A stretch of DNA of 64,000 nt from NCBI RefSeq assembly GCF_001652275.1, contig NZ_LVZK01000002.1:107131-171130 (forward strand), in the 5' to 3' direction. Below are positions 26,941 through 33,875 of the stretch, piece by piece. A model generated the notes under the pieces. That model searched no databases. It was given only the letters and a program-made list of their open reading frames with translations, and was not told the DNA's origin. The first letter of the stretch is position 1, and every line of letters starts with the position of its first letter. Both the position numbers and the translations under genes were made by a program. Origin of the DNA: Peptidiphaga gingivicola. GTDB lineage: Bacteria > Actinomycetota > Actinomycetes > Actinomycetales > Actinomycetaceae.

Positions 26941-27478
26941 AAAACGGGTGCCCTGCGGGATCGGCGTAGATCCGCCATTCTTTAGGTCCGGGGTCAAGAA
27001 TCGGCGTGAGAGGGCGCCCGCCGGCCTTTTCGACGACGCCGCAGGCCTCTGCCAAATCCTCAACCAGCAGATCGAAATGCACTTGATGCTCGCCGCTCCC
27101 TCCGGGCCACCTCGGAGGCACGTACCCCTCACAGCGATGGAATGAAAATCTCCCGACGGGTTCCCACTCCAAGGTCACCCACTCCGGCCGCTCTTCGCCG
27201 GAAACAGCCAGCTCCGGCTCTTCGCTGGCAACACTCCATTCGCACGCATCGCCGACAACACTCCATTCGCACGCGTCGCCGACGGCGGAAGCCCGACCGC
27301 CTGCCTCCCGACCGCGACCGTCCCCGTCGGCAAAAGCCCCGCTTTCACCCCCGGCGCCTTTGACAAGCCCCCGCCCTCCCGGCGGCTCCGGAAGCTCGAG
27401 AACCTGTTGCCAGAACCTCGCCAGCGCGACGGCGTCGTCGCATTCAAAAACAAGTTGCGTCAATCGTCCAACGGCCAT
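26918..27478 (-). CDS. VOC-superfamily (glyoxalase-like) protein
   Basis: 186 aa. The N-terminal LTQLVFECDDAVALARFWQQVLELPE and the C-terminal VHFDLLVEDLAEACGVVEKAGGRPL with WRIYADPAGHPFCLV are the two beta-alpha-beta-beta-beta halves of a glyoxalase/bleomycin-resistance-like protein; HPFCLV is typical of the actinobacterial glyoxalase-like domain. The middle (about 35-90) is a Gly/Glu-rich insertion with a 27-bp direct repeat (27229-27282) encoding GDACEWSV twice. No clear ribosome binding site precedes ATG 27478. The substrate is unknown. Confidence 0.8.
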   Translation of the reverse strand: MAVGRLTQLVFECDDAVALARFWQQVLELPEPPGGRGLVKGAGGESGAFADGDGRGREAGGRASAVGDACEWSVVGDACEWSVASEEPELAVSGEERPEWVTLEWEPVGRFSFHRCEGYVPPRWPGGSGEHQVHFDLLVEDLAEACGVVEKAGGRPLTPILDPGPKEWRIYADPAGHPFCLVTVPE

Positions 27479-27536
27479 GGACCGAATTTATCACCGACGT
27501 ACACAGCGGACTCCTCGAACGGCAGGAGGCACGGCG

Positions 27537-27700
27537 CAGACTCGGCAAACGACAGGAAAACACCGGGCAGACTCGGCGAACGGCAGGAGGCACGGCGCAG
27601 ACTCGGCAAACGACAGGAAAACACCGGGCAGACTCGGCGAACGGCAGGAAGCACGGCGCAGACTCGGCGAACGGCAGGAAACACCGGGCAGACTCCCTGG
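27537..27700. repeat. Minisatellite of alternating 30/31-bp units
   Basis: Anchors CAGACTC occur at 27537, 27568, 27598, 27629, 27659 and 27689, alternating 31 and 30 bp. Two unit types alternate (CGGCAAACGACAGGAAAACACC and CGGCGAACGGCAGGAGGCACGG, shown to 22 positions as two related strings of about 20 bases each), so the higher-order period is 61 bp. There are no unique spacers. The surrounding stretch 27479-27935 has no supportable gene; the open frames through it are repeated strings. Confidence 0.85.
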
Positions 27701-27935
27701 GCGGCGAATGAAACGCAGCCGATTCCGCGAACGCCAGCCGAAAACACCGCACTCACGATCGGGCGCGGCAAACACCCGACCGGTTTCGCGCAACGAGATA
27801 CCGCGCACCGCACCCCGCGATCGGACGCGCGAAATACACTGCCATAGCGCAGCCACACCTGCGGGCCGCACGCAAACAAAGCCACAGCACGGCCGCGCCC
27901 GGAAAACCCGCGAAACGGGGAAAATACGGGCGTCG

Positions 27936-27963
27936 AAAGGGCCCGGATCTTAGACCCGGGCCC
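27936..27963 (-). terminator. Rho-independent terminator of the bL37 gene
   Basis: On the minus strand GGGCCCGGG (27963-27955) pairs with TCCGGGCCC (27947-27939): eight perfect pairs plus a G-T, with the 7-nt loop TCTAAGA, followed by TTT. It begins 5 nt after the bL37 stop codon. Confidence 0.8.
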
Positions 27964-27968
27964 GGCGC

Positions 27969-28043
27969 TCATGCGTTGGGACGCTTGCCGTGGTTGGCAG
28001 GCTTTCCCGCGCGCGAGCGACGCTTGCGACCGCGACGGCTCAT
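27969..28043 (-). CDS. 50S ribosomal protein bL37 (24 aa)
   Basis: A 24-codon gene too short for ordinary gene callers. It starts MSRRGRKRRSRAGK and ends ANHGKRPNA. Very basic composition and the C-terminal ANHGKRPNA match bL37, the actinobacteria-specific peptide found in mycobacterial 50S cryo-EM structures, where it lies in the 23S rRNA. GAGGAG is 5 nt before the ATG and a strong terminator follows, so it is a stand-alone monocistronic gene. Identification rests on recalled family sequence; the ribosome binding site and terminator support it independently. Confidence 0.9.
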   Translation of the reverse strand: MSRRGRKRRSRAGKPANHGKRPNA

Positions 28044-28492
28044 TGTTGCTCCTCAAATCGATTGCGCACCCGAAAGGCACACGACAGATCGAAAGTGTAT
28101 CAGCCGACGACGTCGGCCGCTATGCGCCGCCACAACCGCCAGCCGCCCAATATGGCCTGCGCATCCCCCGCGGCATGAAAGGCCTGTCAAACCGCACCCA
28201 GTTCAGCTTTGGTCGTCCTGCTTTAGTCGTCCCGCGCCTCTTGTTCTCCGTTTGTTCCCCGTCGCCCCAAAAAGGCCCGCGCGCTCGCCTGCCCCCGCCG
28301 CCGGGAAGAATCGTGGTGCGCCGGAGAGCGCCAAAAGGCGCGATGCGTTCCCGACTTTCACGGAAGAGCATTTCGCATGGAAAACGCTTTACGCGCAAGA
28401 ACGGCCCACAAGAGAGGGTTGTCCACAAGCGGAACTCTGCACACCCGTCCTCGTATAGACTTGGAACCACTCGAGGAGAAAGGACCGCCACG
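28044..28492. other. 449-bp spacer with a DnaA-box-like site
   Basis: Divergent spacer between bL37 (minus) and the 28493 module (plus). It must contain both promoters. TTGTCCACA at 28419-28427 matches the actinobacterial form of the DnaA box, and TATAGACT near 28455 is a possible -10 for the plus-strand module. No credible gene was seen; open frames here have no supporting start signals. Confidence 0.5.
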
Positions 28493-28855
28493 ATGGCCGA
28501 AACGCTGAGTCGCCTGAAAGCCCAGTTCATCGACACCGTAATGGACCCCGATTCGGGCAGGGAAAAGTTCGAAGCATTTCGCTCTCACCTCGTTAGAAGC
28601 ATCATCGACAACAAAAATGACGAGTTTTCCCAAATCGTCGAAGGAAACGTGTATCGCGACTTCTCCCGAGGAGAGACGGTTATAACCGTCTCTCTCATCG
28701 TTCGCGACCCTGTATCAAAAAGCGTGCGCCAGGCCGATCGGCTGATCAGCGACTCGGCCTCAGAGGTCGGCATAAATGTCGTCGACGACGACACTCCGCG
28801 TTCAGAAGACAAATACAACTTGGAACAAGACGGACTCAGCTTGGTCCCGGCATGA
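28493..28855 (+). CDS. Unrecognised 120-aa acidic protein, first gene of a two-gene module
   Basis: ATG 28493 has AAAGGA 8 nt upstream. The protein (MAETLSRLKAQFIDTVMDP) has a helical N-terminal half, a central alternating segment (YRDFSRGETVITVSLIVRDP) that looks like beta-strand, and an acidic end (NVVDDDTPRSEDKYN). No known family was recognised, and no nuclease, polymerase or toxin motif is visible. Its stop overlaps the next ATG (ATGA), so it is translationally coupled to the membrane protein and probably works with it. Codon use is less GC-rich than in the surrounding housekeeping genes, which suggests transfer. Confidence 0.75.
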   Translation: MAETLSRLKAQFIDTVMDPDSGREKFEAFRSHLVRSIIDNKNDEFSQIVEGNVYRDFSRGETVITVSLIVRDPVSKSVRQADRLISDSASEVGINVVDDDTPRSEDKYNLEQDGLSLVPA

Positions 28856-29652
28856 GCGAGGACGTGTCTCGCGAACCGCTCTTAGTTCGCTTTGCGCGCA
28901 TGGTAAACAGCCACCTTGGAGCTTTCTTAACTTCCACAGGATCAGTTCTGTTGGCCGTGGCCGCATTTTTCCCGACCTCATCGCTCCTTTTGTGGCTTTT
29001 CCTCGGCGGCGGTGCGTCCTTGACGATCATTGGACAGATCCAGTCGGAGAAAAAGGGGAAGAGCCTCCGTCAGGTTTTAATCGATCTGGACAAGGCAAGG
29101 GAGCAAAAGTCAACTGCTCAAGAAGCTCTTTCCGAGGCAATTGAAGTCATAGGCACTAATCTTTCGGAGGAGCTCGGCCTATGGTCGCCTGAAGTTCGTT
29201 TTACGATATATGCGCACGACGACGACAAACGCGAGTTCATTCCCATAGTTCGGGGCTCTGACAACCCAAAACTGGCCAAAAAGAATCGAACATCCTATCC
29301 GGACTCACAAGGGTATCTGGGGAAAGTTTGGGAACAAGGGGAATGCAGCCACATGCGCAAACATGAACGGAGCGTCAGGGCAGAATCTCTAGAATTAGGT
29401 TTCACGGAGGAAGAATACGGGAACCTCACCCTCAAACCACGCTCATTAAAGGGCGTCCGTCTGAGCAAAGGGAAACAGCACATTGGGGCCATCCTCTGGG
29501 AATCCGAGAACCCGAAACGCATCGACACCAGCAACTCCCTCCTCGACAACATCAAAGACAACGCCACGCTGCTTGACCTTCAAGCGGTCTTCGCCGCCTC
29601 TACGCTTCTCTTTTCCGATCTTTCCGAGCATTTCTTCGAGAAGAGCAGCTGA
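28852..29652 (+). CDS. Two-TM membrane protein with cytoplasmic GAF-like domain
   Basis: 266 aa. Two adjacent hydrophobic helices (about 22-40 and 42-61) are followed by a charged helical linker (about 68-105) and a region resembling a GAF-type sensor domain (VRFTIYAHDDDKREFIPIVR; SQGYLGKVWEQGE; KQHIGAILWESENP). Topology suggests the sensor is cytoplasmic. The ligand is unknown, and the GAF assignment is by pattern only. ATG 28852 overlaps the upstream stop by 4 bp. After the stop at 29652 the +1 frame continues as a plausible coiled coil (see findings), so the C-terminus may be frameshifted. No close functional assignment is possible. Confidence 0.7.
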   Translation: MSEDVSREPLLVRFARMVNSHLGAFLTSTGSVLLAVAAFFPTSSLLLWLFLGGGASLTIIGQIQSEKKGKSLRQVLIDLDKAREQKSTAQEALSEAIEVIGTNLSEELGLWSPEVRFTIYAHDDDKREFIPIVRGSDNPKLAKKNRTSYPDSQGYLGKVWEQGECSHMRKHERSVRAESLELGFTEEEYGNLTLKPRSLKGVRLSKGKQHIGAILWESENPKRIDTSNSLLDNIKDNATLLDLQAVFAASTLLFSDLSEHFFEKSS

Positions 29653-30109
29653 AGAGGAAACGGAACAGCTAAAGAAAACAGTTAGAGAAGTTATCGAGGG
29701 CGACGACGCCAGATAACGACGGCAGCCAAGGAACGCGGCAAACCGCATTCTCCACTCGGGCCCAGCAAAGCCGGACGTTCAAAGCCACAGTTGCCGCAGC
29801 CTCAGGCCAGTCCACCCCGCCGAGCTCCGCTTCGCCGCCGGGCCTCCCCCACAGGACTCGGCTCCGCCGCCAGGCCCTCGTCCCCGGTGTCGGGACAGAC
29901 ACCACGACGCGGGCGCAGGTCTGGCGGCGACCTCTGCCCTATGGCCGCCCCGGCCCGAGGTTCTACGCCGCCCCTCCCTATGCAGCGCAGCGCTACACCG
30001 CCGCCAATCCGCAGACGCTCTACTCCTTCGCCCGGTCTGAAAACCACCACGGCTTTCATACGGTCGCCAACTCGTAGACGCTCTAGGCCTTCGCCGGCCT
30101 GCAGCCGTT
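29653..30109. other. 457-bp spacer with degenerate repeats
   Basis: The first about 65 bp look like an out-of-frame continuation of the GAF-like gene. The rest (about 29960-30140) holds degenerate about 30-bp repeats around TCGTAGACGCTCTAGGCC-like cores that run into the 3' end of the anti-sigma gene. A minus-strand frame here (29802-30191) only translates the repeats and was not accepted. Confidence 0.5.
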
Positions 30110-30652
30110 TTACGCCGTCGTCGACCTGTAGACGGCTATCTGGTTCGTCACCCGCATGCGAAGGCTGACGGGCGCTGATTCTGCGCAGCACGACCTCTTA
30201 ACGATTTCGCGGACGTGGATTTCCGCCTCGGCCAGCTCCGAGCAGTGGGGGCACGTCTCGCAGTGGCGCCGCAGACGCGCGGCCGCTTCGAGAGGCATTT
30301 GAGCGTCGAGCAACTCGAAAAGGTGGTCGGCAACCTCTTCGCACGACCCTTCGAGGAAGCTCCCCGCCGCCCCGCACGGGCCGCCGACGCCCGCGCCTCG
30401 CACGCCTCGGCTGCCGTCGCCGTTCAGCCTGCCGCCGTCGCCGCCTGGCCCGCGGTCAAGGCCGTCACGCCGGTCGCCGACGCCGTCGCGCCCATTGCCG
30501 GAGCCATCGGCCCTGTCGCGAAAGCCGTCCGGCCCGTCGCCGGCTCCAGCCAGACCCTCGGCCCCGCCTGCCCCTGCGTCCTGCAAGCTCCGATCCGACT
30601 TCGCCCTCAAGATCTCCTCGACGGCCTTCGCTATCTCCTCGTCGCTTCTCAT
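30110..30652 (-). CDS. rsrA: RsrA-family zinc anti-sigma factor with long low-complexity insertion
   Basis: 180 aa. The C-terminal about 80 residues are a zinc anti-sigma domain: C104 then H130-x3-C134-x2-C137 (HCETCPHC), the redox zinc ligands that release SigR/SigH under disulfide stress. Before it lie a 25-residue helix ([16 protein letters not shown]) and about 70 residues of Gly/Asp/Arg-rich repeats (DGxGDRRDG type), not part of ordinary RsrA (about 90-105 aa). ATG 30652 overlaps the sigma stop (ATGA), the standard coupled sigR-rsrA arrangement. It binds and inhibits the sigma factor encoded upstream. Confidence 0.88.
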   Translation of the reverse strand: MRSDEEIAKAVEEILRAKSDRSLQDAGAGGAEGLAGAGDGPDGFRDRADGSGNGRDGVGDRRDGLDRGPGGDGGRLNGDGSRGVRGAGVGGPCGAAGSFLEGSCEEVADHLFELLDAQMPLEAAARLRRHCETCPHCSELAEAEIHVREIVKRSCCAESAPVSLRMRVTNQIAVYRSTTA

Positions 30653-31299
30653 TTCGTCTCCTTCTTGCCGTACCCCAGATCCCGCGCGTAGTCGGTCAAC
30701 AGATCGCGCAGCTGCCGCCTGCCTCGGTGAAGCCGCGACATGACCGTCCCTATCGGGGTGTCCATGATCTCCGAGATCTCCTGATAGGAAAAACCTTCGA
30801 CGTCGGCCAGATAGACCGCGAGGCGGCGATCCTCCGGAAGCTGAGCCAGGGCGTCCCGAATCTCGGAATCCGGCAGATTCTCGATCGCCTCAGCCTCCGC
30901 GGACTGCAATCCGCTCGACGCGTGGGTCGAAGCGTCGTACTCCTGCCAGTCCTCGACCTCCGCCACATCCGCCTGCTTCGGTTGGCGCTGAGCCTTCCGA
31001 TAGTTCGAGATGAACGTGTTGTTGAGGATGCGGTAGAGCCACGCCTTGAGGTTCGTGCCGGGCCTGTACTGATGAAACGCGGCGAAGGCTTTCGCGTACG
31101 TTTCCTGGACGAGGTCCTCGGCGTCCTGCGGATTGCGGGTGAGCCTCATGGCCGCTCCGTAAAGCTGGTCGAGGAACGGAAGCGCCTCGCTTTCGAAGCG
31201 ACGCGACCTTTCGGCCTGCGTCTCGCCTGCGACGTCGAACTCCGCCGCCCGGTCGGCGTCGGGGCCCTCGGCTTCTGGAATGGTTGTCTCGGTAGTCAT
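30649..31299 (-). CDS. sigR: ECF sigma factor of the SigR/SigH (thiol-oxidative stress) family
   Basis: 216 aa. Region 2 ([36 protein letters not shown]) and region 4 ([44 protein letters not shown]) are textbook for the RpoE-like SigR/SigH group that directs thioredoxin, mycothiol and repair genes after disulfide stress. AGGAGA is 5 nt before ATG 31299. A matching SigR-type promoter lies 41-66 nt upstream, pointing to positive autoregulation. It is followed by its anti-sigma factor. Confidence 0.95.
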   Translation of the reverse strand: MTTETTIPEAEGPDADRAAEFDVAGETQAERSRRFESEALPFLDQLYGAAMRLTRNPQDAEDLVQETYAKAFAAFHQYRPGTNLKAWLYRILNNTFISNYRKAQRQPKQADVAEVEDWQEYDASTHASSGLQSAEAEAIENLPDSEIRDALAQLPEDRRLAVYLADVEGFSYQEISEIMDTPIGTVMSRLHRGRRQLRDLLTDYARDLGYGKKETK

Positions 31300-31339
31300 C
31301 GTCTCCTAGGGTAGCGGGATTGGCCCCGCCATCGAAGGT

Positions 31340-31365
31340 AACGCTTCGCGGCGGTTTTCATTCCC
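31340..31365 (-). promoter_or_regulatory. SigR/SigH-type autoregulatory promoter
   Basis: Read on the minus strand: GGGAAT (31365-31360), a 16-nt spacer, then CGTT (31343-31340). This fits the known SigH/SigR consensus GGGAAY-N16-18-CGTT. The predicted transcript start is about 30 nt before the sigR ATG, leaving a short leader with the ribosome binding site. Confidence 0.75.
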
Positions 31366-31534
31366 GGTCGCTGCGCCCGGTTCGCCCCTGGCGCACCTGC
31401 TTGCCTGCCGCCCGCCTGCTGGCCTCGGCGGCCTTTCCGTTCGTTTGCCGTCCTTTCGCGGCGGCCGTCGCGATCCGCCTTGCATGGTGACATTCCCGAG
31501 ATTCCCGCTTGTCCACGGCCGCCAACCCGCAGCA

Positions 31535-31672
31535 TGTCTAGCCGCCAGCCCGCGCCTCGTCTTGCGTCCTATCCGCTTCTCGCCCGGCGGCCAGCCCGCT
31601 TCTCGCCCGGCGGCCTACCCGCGCCTCGCTTAGCGTCCCACCTGCGCCTCGCTTAGCGTCCCACCCGCGATC
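31535..31672. repeat. Short tandem repeats in the sigR-doxX spacer
   Basis: The 434-bp divergent spacer (31300-31733) holds about 23-bp direct repeats: CCGCTTCTCGCCCGGCGGCC twice (about 31579 and 31602) and GCGCCTCGCTTAGCGTCCCA twice (about 31625 and 31648). Apart from the SigR promoter, no other element or gene could be supported. Confidence 0.7.
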
Positions 31673-31733
31673 CGCGCTTTCGAACCGGAGTGATTACTGC
31701 GAGCAAGGCCCTTTATGCTGTAGGAATAGACAC

Positions 31734-32222
31734 ATGAGTATTCTACGTGCAGTTGCCCGGCCCCTTCTCGCAGCGCCTTTCATCGTCTCAGGCGCCGATG
31801 CGCTCGCCCGCCCCAAGGCTCACCGCGAGCGCGCGCAGCGGCTCGCCCCCGTCGCTTCGAAGTTCGGCGTCGAACTGGATGAGACGACGTCGGATTCGGC
31901 GATTCGCAGCCTCGGCGCGGTCTTCGCGGTCGCTGGAGTCGCTCTGGCCGCCGGCAAGTTCCCGCGCGCGGCGGGGGCCGTCCTCGCGGCCGCGCAAGTC
32001 CCGGTGGCGCTGGCGAACAATCCAGTGTGGTCGGGCAAGGGCAAAGACCGCAAGGAGCGCCTCACCGAGCTGACGGGGCTTCTCGGGGCTGCCGGGCTCG
32101 TCGGCGGCGCTCTTCTCGCCGCGGCCGACAGGGACGGCAAGCCTTCCCTCTCCTGGCGCCGGCAGGCCAATCGCCGCCACAAGGAGGCGCTCAAGGCCGC
32201 TCGGGCGAATCGGGCGCAATGA
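31734..32222 (+). CDS. DoxX family membrane protein
   Basis: 162 aa with the DoxX pattern: N-terminal ARPLLAAPFIVSGADALARP, then three further hydrophobic segments (SLGAVFAVAGVALAAGKFP; AGAVLAAAQVPVALAN; LLGAAGLVGGALLAA) and a basic C-terminal tail. In mycobacteria a DoxX protein works in membrane-linked thiol-oxidative stress resistance, which would fit its place opposite sigR-rsrA, but that is inference. AGGA lies 8 nt upstream of the ATG. Confidence 0.85.
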   Translation: MSILRAVARPLLAAPFIVSGADALARPKAHRERAQRLAPVASKFGVELDETTSDSAIRSLGAVFAVAGVALAAGKFPRAAGAVLAAAQVPVALANNPVWSGKGKDRKERLTELTGLLGAAGLVGGALLAAADRDGKPSLSWRRQANRRHKEALKAARANRAQ

Positions 32223-32306
32223 GCTCGACCGCAATGGGCTCCGCCTCATTGAGCGACGGAGGCCGCGACGGCGCCGTTCCCTTCGAGGCAGAGAAAGCCG
32301 AGCGCC

Positions 32307-33875
32307 ATGACGCATGAACGTTCCGCGTCGGCGCAGCGACGGGTGCCGCACCCGATCCCGGCGCAGCAAGCATCCGCGGCGGCACAGCAGTCAGAGCCGC
32401 GGCAACCGTCCGCGCGGCACTCGTCGTCGCCCGGGCCGCGGGCCGTGTGGACCGCGCCGCAGCCTTCCGGCCCCGTCCGCGCAAACGTGAGCCTTCCCGG
32501 TTCAAAGTCGCTGACGAACAGGTACCTGCTTGCGGCGGCGCTCGGCGAGGAGCCCGCAGTCATACGTCGCCCCCTCATTTCCCGGGACACCGCATTGATG
32601 GCGCAGGCCTTGGCTGCGATGGGGGCAGGAGTCGAAGGCGACGGCGCAGCGATCGTCGTCACGCCCGGCCCGCTGCGGGGCGCGCACGTAGACGTCGGCT
32701 TGGCCGGAACCGTCATGCGTTTTGTCCCCCCAATCGCCCTCTTTGCGCGGGGGGACGTGGTTTTCGACGGCGACGAGGCCGCTCGGACGCGCCCGATCGC
32801 CCCGCTCGTCCGGGCGCTGGAGCAGCTGGGCGGCCAGATCGCGCATTCAACGTCCGCCTCAGGCCAGGCCGCCCTGCCGATGACCGTCAAGGGAAAGGGA
32901 GCGGTCACAGGAGGGACGGTCGAGATCGACGCGTCGGGATCTTCGCAATTCGTCTCGGCGCTATTGCTTGCCGCACCCCGAATGGAAAGGGGCCTGGACA
33001 TACGCCACACAGGCCGGCGAATACCCTCGGCGCCGCATATCGCCATGACCGTCGACGTACTGCGCGAGGCGGGCATCGCAGTGCGCGCCATCGACGGTTC
33101 CGGCCGGTCCGGCGGACTTTCGCCTTCCGTCGAACCGTCTCCGTGCAACGGCTCCGACGCCTGCGGCGGACTCGGCGCCGAACCCGCCGATCCCCCCGGT
33201 CAGCCCACGCGATGGACGGTCGAGCCCGGAATCCCGAGGATCGGCGACGTCACCGTCGAACCGGACCTGTCGAATGCGGGGCCGTTCCTCGCCGCCGCTA
33301 TGGCGACGGGCGGCGAGACAATCCTCGACTGGCCCGATTCGAGGCAGCCCGGGTCGGCCTATCGCGAGCTCTTTGAGGCCATGGGGGCGCGCACCCGCGC
33401 AGCCGATGGCAGGCTCGCCTTGCGCGGACCGGCCACGATCGCCCCTCTTGACGCGGACATGCACGACGTCGGCGAGCTCGTGCCCACGGTCGCCGCGGTC
33501 GCAGCCTTCGCGAACGGCCCGTCTGCTTTGCGCAACATCGGCCAGCTCAGGGGCCACGAAACCGACCGTCTGGCGGCCCTCGTCGCAGAATTGACGAAGG
33601 TCGGCGCGACGGCGCAAATCGAAGGCGACGACCTTCTCATCGAGCCGGGCCCGCCGAAGCCCGCGACGATCGAGACCTACGCCGACCATCGCATGGCCAC
33701 CTTCGGGGCGATCCTCGGACTGCGCATTCCCGGCCTGAGAGTTGCGAACGTCGAGACGACCGCCAAAACGTTCCCCCAATTCGTCGACATGTGGGAAGAC
33801 CTCGCGGCGGGCGCCGAGGACGTCGCACCCGCCCCGCTCGGCGACATCTTCGGACACGCCGGACTCGGGGCATGA
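32307..33875 (+). CDS. aroA: 3-phosphoshikimate 1-carboxyvinyltransferase (EPSP synthase)
   Basis: Joins PEP and shikimate-3-phosphate. The core begins with VSLPGSKSLTNRYLLAAAL, followed by DVGLAGTVMRFVPP, GTVEIDASGSSQFVSALLLAAP, IQ-equivalent LRNIGQLRGHETDRL and YADHRMAT. The 522 aa exceed the usual 430-450 because of a 50-residue Ser/Ala/Pro-rich N-terminal extension and a 36-residue low-complexity insert (about 274-310, SGGLSPSVEPSPCNGS) between domains. The ATG at 32307 has only a weak upstream purine stretch; a later start cannot be excluded. It ends in ATGA with rsgA, as is usual in actinobacteria. Confidence 0.93.
   Translation: MTHERSASAQRRVPHPIPAQQASAAAQQSEPRQPSARHSSSPGPRAVWTAPQPSGPVRANVSLPGSKSLTNRYLLAAALGEEPAVIRRPLISRDTALMAQALAAMGAGVEGDGAAIVVTPGPLRGAHVDVGLAGTVMRFVPPIALFARGDVVFDGDEAARTRPIAPLVRALEQLGGQIAHSTSASGQAALPMTVKGKGAVTGGTVEIDASGSSQFVSALLLAAPRMERGLDIRHTGRRIPSAPHIAMTVDVLREAGIAVRAIDGSGRSGGLSPSVEPSPCNGSDACGGLGAEPADPPGQPTRWTVEPGIPRIGDVTVEPDLSNAGPFLAAAMATGGETILDWPDSRQPGSAYRELFEAMGARTRAADGRLALRGPATIAPLDADMHDVGELVPTVAAVAAFANGPSALRNIGQLRGHETDRLAALVAELTKVGATAQIEGDDLLIEPGPPKPATIETYADHRMATFGAILGLRIPGLRVANVETTAKTFPQFVDMWEDLAAGAEDVAPAPLGDIFGHAGLGA

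Noticed and set aside
27537..27700. Regular 30/31-bp repeats suggesting a CRISPR array
   Set aside because: Units abut each other with no unique spacers, there are two alternating related unit types, and no cas genes are in the window. It is a minisatellite.
27460..28080. Minus-strand 206-codon open frame across the repeats and bL37
   Set aside because: It only translates the minisatellite (VCPVF, ESAPCLLP strings) in a different frame from bL37, has no ribosome binding site, and crosses the bL37 terminator.
28493..29652. mCpol/2TM (Panoptes-like) or CBASS defence pair
   Set aside because: The small protein has no GGDD-type polymerase or nucleotidyltransferase motif, and the membrane protein's soluble part looks GAF-like. 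Only the size and layout are similar.
29802..30191. 129-codon minus-strand frame with 11-residue periodicity
   Set aside because: Translation of degenerate DNA repeats overlapping the rsrA 3' end; no start signals.
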